Source: Alphaproteobacteria bacterium (GTDB taxonomy: Bacteria; Pseudomonadota; Alphaproteobacteria; Rhizobiales; Xanthobacteraceae). From it: 8,463 nt of DNA. Positions 1 to 5,515 of this stretch are shown in pieces. The stretch's first letter is position 1. Each line of letters begins with the position of its first letter. The stretch lies in NCBI GenBank assembly GCA_005884745.1, contig VAZU01000148.1:1-8463 (forward strand). Reading direction: 5' to 3'. The translations under genes were made by a program, and so were the position numbers. The notes below the pieces were generated by a model, which saw nothing but the letters and a program-made list of their open reading frames with translations, was not told the DNA's origin and did no database searches.

Positions 1-201
1 GAAGATGGTGAGGTCGGTGCCGCGCTCGCGCTGAAATGTCAGCTGCAGCTGCAGGCTCTCGCGAATCTCCGCGTCGCTGATGTCGAGGCTCGCGCTCGCC
101 GGCGCCCGGGATGCATCCTTCCAGCCGGCGATCTGGTTCTGCCGAAAAGCCTCGAGCTGCCGCGGCGCCGTCGTGTAGTGGCCGTGACAATCGATGACCA
201 T
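1..201 (-). CDS. LigJ-like amidohydrolase, N-terminal part (gene runs off the left edge)
   Basis: The 67 visible codons begin MVIDCHGHYTTAPRQLEAFR and end GTDLTIF. The opening D-C-H-G-H is the first metal-binding HxH of the amidohydrolase_2 (ACMSD-like) family. The combination HGHYTTAP followed by ISDAEIRES and RERGTDLTIF closely resembles, from memory, LigJ-type 4-oxalomesaconate hydratases of protocatechuate 4,5-cleavage and gallate pathways. The active site further on is outside the window, so substrate is unproven. I chose the ATG at 201 because GGTGAG sits six bases upstream and because LigJ proteins start at this point. The reading frame stays open upstream to the stop of the preceding dioxygenase gene and there encodes a Tat-like leader without a start codon (see findings). 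The gap to the upstream gene is 105 bp, so co-transcription with the dioxygenase and cupin genes is likely. Confidence 0.75.
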   Translation of the reverse strand, partial: MVIDCHGHYTTAPRQLEAFRQNQIAGWKDASRAPASASLDISDAEIRESLQLQLTFQRERGTDLTIF

Positions 202-306
202 GATGCGCTCACCGGCAGATGGCTTGGTCCAGACAAGCGGGGAGGAGATCGCCCCTGCCGCGGCGCCGAGGCCTTGCAGCGCGCTGCGCCGCGAGGCGTC
301 CGTGGG

Positions 307-1206
307 TCATGCCGCAAGCGAGGCCTGGTTCAAGCCGCCGCGAGTGTTGGCGACGTCGCTCACGGTCGCCCGCTGCACGTCCCGGCGGAAGCGCAGGTCG
401 TCGAACGCGGTGCCGCGGTGCATGGTGCAGCGATCGTCCCACATCACGAGGTCGTTGACGCGCCAGCGGTGGGTATAGACGAACTGCCGCCGGGTGGCAT
501 GCTCGATCAGCTGGTCGATCAGCGCGCGGCCCTCCGCTTCGGGCATGCCGAAGATGCGGCCCGCGTGCGAGGCGAGATACAGCGACTTGCGCCCGGATTC
601 CGCGATCACGCGAACGAGCGCCTGCGGCACTGGCGGCAGCGACTGCCGCTCCTCCTCGGAGAAATTGGAAAAACCGAGCCTGCCGCGCGAGTTGAAGATC
701 GAGTGCTCGGCGACGAGCCCTTCGAGCCGGCGCTTCATGGCCTCGGGGAGCGCGTCGTAGGCGGCGCGCTCGTCGGCGAATTCGGTGTGGCCGCCGACCG
801 GCGGGATGGTGCGCGCATAGAGCAGCGATGCGAGCGCCGGCAGCCGCTTGAACGAGCTGTCGGTGTGCCAGATCCGGTTCGCCAGCTGGAACTGCCGTGT
901 CCGCGAATCCTCCCTCCAGACCTTGTCCTTGTGGTTGAGGTTGGAAACGTCGGCGAATTCCTTGCGTACCCGCAGCGGCGCGTCCTTGCGGTGGACCGCG
1001 ATCGTCAGCTCCAGCGGCCCGAACCGCGCCGCGAACGCGAGGTGCTGCTCCTGCGTGAGCTGCTGGTCCGGAAAGATCAGCACCGCGTAGGTCGCGAACG
1101 CCGCTTTGATTGCCGCGAGGTCCGCCGGATCGAGCGGCCGCGCCAGGTCGAGATCGCCGATTTCAGCGGCAAAGTTTTCCGTGACCGGGTAGACGCTGAT
1201 GGCCAT
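307..1206 (-). CDS. TfdA/TauD-family Fe(II)/2-oxoglutarate-dependent dioxygenase
   Basis: This 299-residue protein is the normal length for the family. Such cytoplasmic enzymes couple 2-oxoglutarate decarboxylation to hydroxylation of a substrate C-H bond, often next to an ether oxygen or a sulfonate. The iron facial triad is visible as H114-x-D116 (motif IWHTDSSF) and H263 (motif CTMHRG). T141 (GHTEFAD) and arginines R274/R275/R279 near the end are candidates for binding the 2-oxoglutarate carboxylates. Segments such as AYDALP, SGRKSLYLASHA, EHATRRQFVYTHRW and DLVMWDDRC match remembered 2,4-D dioxygenase TfdA and the rhizobial TfdA-alpha proteins better than taurine dioxygenase TauD. The true substrate may be an aryloxy acid or a natural aromatic ether, but this is inference. 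GGAAAA lies just before the ATG at 1206. The gene follows the cupin gene by 64 bp and precedes the amidohydrolase. Confidence 0.88.
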   Translation of the reverse strand: MAISVYPVTENFAAEIGDLDLARPLDPADLAAIKAAFATYAVLIFPDQQLTQEQHLAFAARFGPLELTIAVHRKDAPLRVRKEFADVSNLNHKDKVWREDSRTRQFQLANRIWHTDSSFKRLPALASLLYARTIPPVGGHTEFADERAAYDALPEAMKRRLEGLVAEHSIFNSRGRLGFSNFSEEERQSLPPVPQALVRVIAESGRKSLYLASHAGRIFGMPEAEGRALIDQLIEHATRRQFVYTHRWRVNDLVMWDDRCTMHRGTAFDDLRFRRDVQRATVSDVANTRGGLNQASLAA

Positions 1207-1270
1207 CTGTTTTCCTTCGCTCAGTCCTACAGAGGGATGTCTTCATGCCGGGCTCGTCCCCGGCCGGCGC

Positions 1271-1729
1271 TCAGCCGGGTAGCGCGCGTTTCCAGGCGAG
1301 GTCCCAGTCCTGGCCGATCATGTCCGCGATTCTGCCGTTCTGCTCGAAAAATTTGTTGGGCGCCTGGAACATGGCGATCATCAGCGCGCCTTCGGGCGCC
1401 CAGGCGGTATGCCGGCTGCCGGCGGGCCGCCACACGAAATCGCCGGGGCCGACTTCGAGCCCCGCCTCAGGGCCTTCCTTGTCCACGAGGCGGCCCCCGA
1501 TCATGTAGGTCTGCTCGATCAGCACATGCTCGTGGTCGGGCAGGACGGCGCCCGGCTGCATCCTGAGCAGCACGGTCACCAGGCCGCTGTCCCGGTCGAC
1601 CAGCAGCGTCTTGACCTCGCAGCCTTGAAACCGGGTCTTCTCCCACGGCAGGTCGTCGACGTGCACCGGCCGGGACGCCTTGGGACCGAGCCCGGCGTGG
1701 TTCTTGGCATTCGGGGTGATGGCCGCCAT
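1271..1729 (-). CDS. Small single-domain cupin protein
   Basis: The 152-residue protein has one double-stranded beta-helix cupin domain at about residues 35-122. Cupin motif 1 is G60-x5-H66-x-H68-x3-E72 (PDHEHVLIEQTYMIGG), and motif 2 contains PGDFVWRPAGSRH with H107, so a complete 3-His/1-Glu metal site appears to be present. It resembles ChrR-like and dihydroxyacetophenone-dioxygenase-like cupins, which are either metal-dependent dioxygenases or isomerases acting on small organic acids, or binding proteins; the reaction cannot be told from sequence. The start at 1729 has a strong GGAGGAAA ribosome-binding site five bases upstream. It is the first gene of the leftward cluster with the TfdA-like dioxygenase and the amidohydrolase, so a role in the same aromatic or organic-acid pathway is likely. 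The 177 bp before it is shared with a divergent gene; I found no convincing promoter for the cupin side. Confidence 0.8.
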   Translation of the reverse strand: MAAITPNAKNHAGLGPKASRPVHVDDLPWEKTRFQGCEVKTLLVDRDSGLVTVLLRMQPGAVLPDHEHVLIEQTYMIGGRLVDKEGPEAGLEVGPGDFVWRPAGSRHTAWAPEGALMIAMFQAPNKFFEQNGRIADMIGQDWDLAWKRALPG

Positions 1730-1870
1730 GGCTTTCCTCCTCGGTTCGCGGATCGAGAGCCTAGCGGTTCCGTGATCGCCGCGGAAGAGCGAACGCCTAC
1801 GATGGGGCCTTCGGCAAGGCCGTGACCGAGCTGGTGGTTTGGGTTCCCGGGGTGATGTGATTGCGGCGAT

Positions 1871-1899
1871 TTGTAAGGCTTAGGGGCCCATGCTAGTTT
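1871..1899 (+). promoter_or_regulatory. Putative promoter of the 66-residue antitoxin-like gene
   Basis: TTGTAA (1871-1876) is followed after 17 bp by TAGTTT (1894-1899), with a TG extended -10 dinucleotide at 1891-1892. Normal spacing would start transcription at about 1906-1907, the A of the ATG. No purine-rich ribosome-binding site precedes that ATG (the bases are TTTTTCCTGC). A leaderless transcript therefore fits. The -35 and -10 hexamers are only partial consensus matches. Confidence 0.4.
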
Positions 1900-1912
1900 T
1901 TCCTGCATGGGC
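1886..1912. promoter_or_regulatory. Perfect inverted repeat over the -10 box and start codon (possible operator)
   Basis: GCCCATGC (1886-1893) and GCATGGGC (1905-1912) are exact 8-bp inverted arms separated by 11 bp. They flank the proposed -10 hexamer, and the right arm contains the ATG. Arm centres are 19 bp apart, about two helical turns, which suits a dimeric repressor. Antitoxins commonly repress their own promoter through such sites, but binding here is inference. The same arms could form an RNA hairpin only if transcription started further upstream. Confidence 0.45.
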
Positions 1913-2107
1913 AAGATCGAAGAGATCAAACGAGCGGTTTCCAAACTGGGCGCCGACGAACTCGCGAAATTTCGCGCTTGGTTCGATAAATTCGATGCCG
2001 CCCGCTTCGACGGGAAGATCGAACGAGATGCGGAAACCGGCAAGCTCGACAGACTTGCCGATGAGGCTCTTGTCGAGTTTCGCAAGGGCCGTGCTCGGGA
2101 GCTGTGA
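1907..2107 (+). CDS. Antitoxin-like small protein (orphan; no toxin gene follows)
   Basis: The 66-residue, highly charged, probably helical protein begins MGKIEEIKRAVSKLGADELA and ends ADEALVEFRKGRAREL. The blocks ELAKFRAWFDKFDAA and GKLDRLADEALVEFR match a small-protein family that I recall as usually encoded directly upstream of RelE/ParE-type toxins. It has no recognisable DNA-binding ribbon-helix-helix at the N-terminus, so the family link rests on pattern memory. The normal partner would overlap or follow the stop codon. Here GTGAGCAAATTT overlaps the TGA in the usual GTGA arrangement, but the reading frame at once enters an inverted-repeat element and no toxin-like sequence follows. The predicted promoter and the inverted repeat over the start codon suggest autoregulation and leaderless translation. 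It could instead be a stand-alone regulator. Confidence 0.65.
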   Translation: MGKIEEIKRAVSKLGADELAKFRAWFDKFDAARFDGKIERDAETGKLDRLADEALVEFRKGRAREL

Positions 2108-2116
2108 GCAAATTTT

Positions 2117-2227
2117 GTAGCCCGGATGGAGCGAAGCGAAATCCGGGGATACTGTTTCCCATTCGGACACGATCATTGGCGCCTCGCGGCTGAATCCCGG
2201 ATTTCGCTGCCGCTCCATCCGGGCTAC
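2117..2227. repeat. Inverted-repeat element (34-bp near-perfect arms, MITE-like)
   Basis: The left arm (2117-2150, starting GTAGCCCGGATGGAGCGAAG) and the right arm (2194-2227, ending CTCCATCCGGGCTAC) are reverse complements apart from two small mismatches or indels. They enclose 43 bp without a gene. This GTAGCCCGGATG...CATCCGGGCTAC form is a widespread intergenic repeat in proteobacterial genomes, as I recall. As RNA it would fold into a long hairpin that could act as a terminator or stabiliser between the antitoxin-like gene and the dehydrogenase gene, whose ribosome-binding site begins 10 bp after the right arm. No target-site duplication was evident. Confidence 0.8.
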
Positions 2228-2247
2228 GAATGGTCCGGAGGCGATTC

Positions 2248-3246
2248 ATGACCCGCGTGTTTCTCACCCATACCCCGGACATGCTGCAGAACTATTATGG
2301 CGAGCGCGCCGTGGCGGCGCTCAAGCGCCATGCCGAGGTGCGGATCAATCCGACCGGGCGGGTTCTCGACGCCGATGCGCTGGCGCAAACGGCGCGCGGC
2401 TGCGAGATCATCGTGTCGGACCGGCAGACCCCGGGACCGGCGGCTTTCTTTCGGCACGCGCCCAATGAGCTCGTCGCGTTCCTGCGCTGCGCGGTCGATA
2501 TCCGCAACATCGACGTGCCGGCGGCGAGCGCGCAGGGTATCTTGGTGACCCGGGCGACGCCCGGCTTTGCCGCCTCCGTTGCCGAAATGGCGGTCGGGTT
2601 CATGGTCGATCTCGCGCGCAACATCTCGAGCTCGGTGCTCGTTTATCGCCAGGGCAGCGCTCCGGAGGCCCGCGCCGGACGTGAGCTCAAGGGCGCCACC
2701 TTGGGGATCATCGGCTATGGCGTCATCGGCCGATATCTCGCGCCGATCGGCCAGGCGCTGGGCATGGAGGTGATCGTCAGCGACCCGTACCAGACCGTCG
2801 CGGCGCCCGGCATCCGCCAGGCGGCGCTCGACGCGCTGCTCGCCGAATCCGACTTCGTCGTATGCCTCGCCGTCGCGACCGAGGAAACCGAGAATCTGAT
2901 GAACGCCGCGCGATTCGCGCAGATGCAGCCGAGTGCGTTCTTCATCAATCTGTCGCGCGGCAACCTGGTCGACGAGGCGGCGCTCGAGCAGGCGCTGGAA
3001 GAAAGGCGCATCGCGGGCGCCGCCCTGGACGTGGGGCGCGCGCCGGACCAGATGCCCTCGCTCGATCTCGCGCGCCGGCCCGACGTGATCGCGACGCCGC
3101 ACGCGGCGGGCCTCACCCCGGAAGCCATCGAGCACCAGGCTTTCGATACGGTGCGCCAGGTCGCCGAGCTCGTCGCCGGGCGCGTTCCGGCCGGCGCCGT
3201 CAACGCCGAGGCGGCGAGCCGGCTTGCTCGCCTGCGCGAGCGCTGA
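2248..3246 (+). CDS. D-isomer-specific 2-hydroxyacid dehydrogenase (NAD(P)-dependent)
   Basis: The family reversibly oxidises D-2-hydroxy acids to 2-oxo acids with NAD(P) in the cytoplasm. From the ATG at 2248 the protein has 332 residues, a usual length. I prefer this start over the in-frame ATG at 2230 because GGAGG lies six bases before it and the earlier ATG abuts the repeat arm. The catalytic domain is split around a Rossmann domain. The dinucleotide loop is G156-Y-G-V-I-G161 (LGIIGYGVIGRYL) and acidic D179 in VSDPY favours NAD over NADP. Catalytic R237 is in NLSRGNLVDEAAL and catalytic H285 in ATPHAAG. The usual catalytic Glu after the ALDV motif (…EEEP in most members) is not visible in ALDVGRAPDQMPS. 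I recall a subfamily with this ALDVGRAPDQMP sequence, so it may be a subfamily trait. It sits 132 bp upstream of the transporter operon. Confidence 0.88.
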   Translation: MTRVFLTHTPDMLQNYYGERAVAALKRHAEVRINPTGRVLDADALAQTARGCEIIVSDRQTPGPAAFFRHAPNELVAFLRCAVDIRNIDVPAASAQGILVTRATPGFAASVAEMAVGFMVDLARNISSSVLVYRQGSAPEARAGRELKGATLGIIGYGVIGRYLAPIGQALGMEVIVSDPYQTVAAPGIRQAALDALLAESDFVVCLAVATEETENLMNAARFAQMQPSAFFINLSRGNLVDEAALEQALEERRIAGAALDVGRAPDQMPSLDLARRPDVIATPHAAGLTPEAIEHQAFDTVRQVAELVAGRVPAGAVNAEAASRLARLRER

Positions 3247-3286
3247 AGGCGGCGCGAACGCGGCCCGGTCCCACCGCTTGCTTGAC

Positions 3287-3317
3287 TCGATACGCGGTGA
3301 CGGCATTCGATACGCGG
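3287..3317. promoter_or_regulatory. 11-bp direct repeat with 20-bp period upstream of the transporter operon
   Basis: TCGATACGCGG occurs exactly at 3287-3297 and again at 3307-3317, a period of 20 bp or about two helical turns. It lies 62-92 bp before the start codon of the binding-protein gene, where an activator or repressor site would be expected. A TTGACT at 3282-3287 touches the first copy, but no good -10 box follows at 16-18 bp. The role as an operator is inference from position and spacing only. Confidence 0.35.
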
Positions 3318-3378
3318 GCGGGGCGACACCGGAACAAGATCGCTGCCCGCCGGACCGGATCCTGCGGGAGGAGACTCC

Positions 3379-4473
3379 ATGGCTATTTCCTCGACGGCGG
3401 CGTGCCGGCGGCTGATTGCGTCCGCGGCTGTGCTCGCGTTGGCGGTCGCCGGCCTCGCCGGTGACGGCCACGGCCAGGCGACGCAGCCGGTGACGTTCAT
3501 CGTCGTCAACAACCTGTTCAGCACGCCCGGCTACGTCGCCGCCGAGAACGGCTATTGGGCCAAACAGGGGCTCAATGTGAACGTCAAGCTGACCTCCAGC
3601 GGGCGTGCCGTCGTCCAGGCGGTGCAAGCGGGCGACGCGCAATTCGGCCATGCCGCGTTCTCGACCACGATCGCGTCCGCGCGCGCCAGCGGCAATTTGC
3701 TCAAGGGCGTCATGGCCTATTACAACGCCGCCGACTACATCGCCAAGGCGGGCGGGCGCGCCATCATCGGCCGCAAGGACCGCGGCATCGACGCCGGCAA
3801 TCCCCAATCGATGGAGGCCAAGAAGATCGCGTATCTCACCGGCAGCACCAACGAGGTCTATCTGCGCGAATGGTTCCGCAAGAACAAGCTCGACATCGCC
3901 AAGTCGCAGCTCGTGAGCGTCCCGATCGAGAACATGCCGATCACCATCACCCAGGGGCTGGTCGACGCGGCCGCGCCGTGGGAGCCCTATACGGCGCAGG
4001 CGATCCGCGAGCTCGGCCCCAATGCGGTCGTGGTCAGCCGCGGGGCGGCCGGTTTGGTCGCCGATATCATCGGGGTCGTCGCCAACGAGGATTGGATCAA
4101 GAAGAACTACGATTTCATCGAAAAATTCGCGACCGGCATCGCGGAGGCCACCCTGTTCGTGCGCCAGCACCCGAAGCAATCCGCCGATATCGCCACCCGT
4201 TTCCTCGACGGGCTGAACATCGCCGACGCGACCGACGGAATAAAGTGACTCGATTGGGATCCGCGGGTGTCGGTCTGCACCGTCGAGGGGCTGGTGCGCA
4301 CCGGCAACGAGATGATCCAGACCGGGCTGATCAAGAAGGACAAGCCGTTCGCCGGTGAGGATTTTTACGACGACACGGTCTTCAAGCGCGTGGCCGACAA
4401 GCACCCGGAATTTTTTGCCGACCTCGCGCCATTGCCGAAGACGCTCGCCGAGTGCAAAGGTCCGCTCGACTGA
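3379..4473 (+). pseudogene. ABC importer substrate-binding protein (TauA/SsuA/NMT1-like) with an in-frame TGA
   Basis: The gene encodes a periplasmic binding protein that would deliver a small organic acid, sulfonate or similar ligand to the importer encoded downstream. Residues 1-34 form a Sec signal peptide (RR near the start, hydrophobic stretch AAVLALAVAGLAG, cleavage after GQA). The mature part starts with PVTFIVVNNLFSTPGY and has AAENGYWAKQGLNV and AGDAQFGHAAFSTT, typical of NMT1/SsuA-like proteins. Codon 290 is TGA (4246-4248). The same frame then continues without interruption as LDWDPRVSVCTVEG through LAECKGPLD to a TGA at 4471-4473, giving 364 codons, a normal family length. This is a single nonsense change, not a frameshift. 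Loss of the last 75 residues should damage the C-terminal lobe. TGA followed by C is a comparatively leaky stop, so some readthrough is conceivable. GGAGGAGA precedes the ATG. Confidence 0.85.
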
Positions 4474-4488
4474 GCCGCACACTCGTTT

Positions 4489-4556
4489 CCCTCTCCGCTT
4501 GTGGGAGAGGGTGGCTCGTTGCGAGCGTGCGCGAGCAACGCGTCGGGTGAGGGGTA
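4489..4556. repeat. Intergenic palindromic repeat, copy 1 (two hairpins)
   Basis: Hairpin A pairs CCCTCTCC (4489-4496) with GGAGAGGG (4504-4511). Hairpin B pairs CGTTGC (4517-4522) with GCAACG (4535-4540) and continues with a short inner stem. The unit ends in GGGTGAGGGG (4545-4554). The CCCTCTCC-loop-GGAGAGGGTG...GGGTGAGGG layout is, from memory, a very common intergenic repeat in Bradyrhizobium-type genomes. It fills most of the 119-bp gap between the binding-protein and ATPase genes and may modulate expression between them. A related copy lies at 5436-5515. Confidence 0.75.
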
Positions 4557-4592
4557 GGACCGTCGGAATAGGCTCCAGCAAACAAGGTTGCA

Positions 4593-5507
4593 ATGACCGC
4601 CGGCGAAAAGATCGTGGTCTCAAAATTCCGGCATTTCTACGCGACCGCCGACGGGCCGGTACAGGCGACCGAAGCGATCGATCTTGCCATCCGGGCCGGC
4701 GAGTTCGTCACCCTGGTGGGGCCGAGCGGCTGCGGCAAGACCACGCTGCTCAAGGCGATCGCCGGCTTCCTGCGCCCCACCGAGGGAACGATTACGTGCG
4801 ACGGCAAGCCTGTGCGCGAGCCGGGCCGCGATCGCGGCGTGGTGTTCCAGGAGTTCGCGATCCTGCCGTGGCGCACGGTAGGCCGCAACATCAGCCACGG
4901 GCTCGAGATCGCGCGGGTGCCGCGGGAGAAACGCGAAACCATCGTGGCGCGGCTGATCGAGCTCACCGGGCTTGCCGGATTCGAGCAGCGCTATCCGCAT
5001 GAATTGTCGGGGGGCATGCGCCAGCGCGTCGCGGTCGCCCGCACCTGGGCGGCCGATCCCGACGTGATCCTGATGGACGAGCCGTTCGCGGCGGTCGACG
5101 CCATGACGCGGCTAACCTTGCAGGAGGAGCTGGCGCGGCTCACCGCCGCAACGAAGAAAACCGTATTCTTCATCACCCACAGCGTGGACGAGGCGGTGTT
5201 TCTCGGCGACCGCGTGCTGGTGATGACGCGGCGCCCCGGCAAGATCAAGGCGGTGATCGAGGTGCCGGGGCGCGCCTCCGGGCGGGACTGGGAATCCTTC
5301 AAGCTCGATGCCGGGATGCAGGGCATCGCCGAAAAGGTGCTCCGCCTGGTGCGCGAGGAGCGCGGCGCCGCGGCGCCGTCAACGTCGGATGCGCAACGCG
5401 CTGAGACGATTGGCTCACAGCAAGCCGCAGGCGACTCCCTCCCCCCGGAGGGGAGAGGGATGCGGGGACACCCCGTCGCGCACGTGCGCGACGGGGACCC
5501 CGGGTGA
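4593..5507 (+). CDS. ABC importer ATPase (nitrate/sulfonate/taurine type)
   Basis: This cytoplasmic ATPase powers import together with the two permeases downstream. All motifs are intact: Walker A GPSGCGKTT at 43-51, Q-loop Q86 (VVFQEFAILPW), signature LSGGM at 138-142, Walker B VILMDEP from 158 with catalytic E163, D-loop D169, and H-loop H196 (FFITHSVDEA). It matches the SsuB/TauB/NrtD group. The conserved protein seems to end near residue 260 (LRLVREERG). The remaining tail to residue 304, at least from DSLPPEGRG onward, is encoded by a palindromic repeat and is probably not functional. The ribosome-binding site before the ATG is weak (AAGG). The stop at 5505-5507 overlaps a GTG in the usual GTGA form, and that overlap itself is repeat sequence. 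This is the only core importer gene without a lesion. Confidence 0.92.
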   Translation: MTAGEKIVVSKFRHFYATADGPVQATEAIDLAIRAGEFVTLVGPSGCGKTTLLKAIAGFLRPTEGTITCDGKPVREPGRDRGVVFQEFAILPWRTVGRNISHGLEIARVPREKRETIVARLIELTGLAGFEQRYPHELSGGMRQRVAVARTWAADPDVILMDEPFAAVDAMTRLTLQEELARLTAATKKTVFFITHSVDEAVFLGDRVLVMTRRPGKIKAVIEVPGRASGRDWESFKLDAGMQGIAEKVLRLVREERGAAAPSTSDAQRAETIGSQQAAGDSLPPEGRGMRGHPVAHVRDGDPG

Positions 5508-5515
5508 GGGGGATG
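5436..5515. repeat. Intergenic palindromic repeat, copy 2, fused to the 3' end of the ATPase gene
   Basis: A first hairpin is formed by CTCCCTCCCC and GGGGAGAGGG (5436-5459, one bulge). The second is a perfect 26-bp palindrome at 5471-5496, with 13-bp arms CCCCGTCGCGCAC and GTGCGCGACGGGG and no spacer. The unit ends GGGTGAGGGG (5502-5511), as copy 1 does. The ATPase frame runs through the repeat to a TGA inside it, and the purine-rich end (GAGGGGG) sits directly before the ATG of permease 1. The repeat therefore replaced the original gene junction. Confidence 0.75.

Noticed and set aside
178..1566. A 462-codon plus-strand open frame opposite the dioxygenase and cupin genes
   Set aside because: The minus strand holds a TfdA-like enzyme with a full metal triad and a cupin with its ligands; the plus frame is low-complexity and Arg-rich with no family signal.
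2104..2170. A toxin gene starting at the GTG overlapping the antitoxin-like stop
   Set aside because: After about four codons the frame is repeat sequence with no RelE/ParE-like residues, so at most a start remnant is present.
3282..3311. A sigma-70-like promoter (TTGACT then ATTCGA) before the importer operon
   Set aside because: The -10 match is too poor at all allowed spacings; only the direct repeat there is reported.
4240..4473. Selenocysteine insertion at the TGA of the binding-protein gene
   Set aside because: Substrate-binding proteins of this family are not known selenoproteins, and no clear bacterial SECIS hairpin is visible right after the TGA; a nonsense mutation is simpler.
2224..4623. 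A 799-codon open frame on the minus strand across the dehydrogenase and binding-protein genes
   Set aside because: It lies opposite well-recognised genes with clear motifs. Its composition (Arg/Asp/Gly/His-rich, no domain motifs) is typical of antisense frames in GC-rich DNA.
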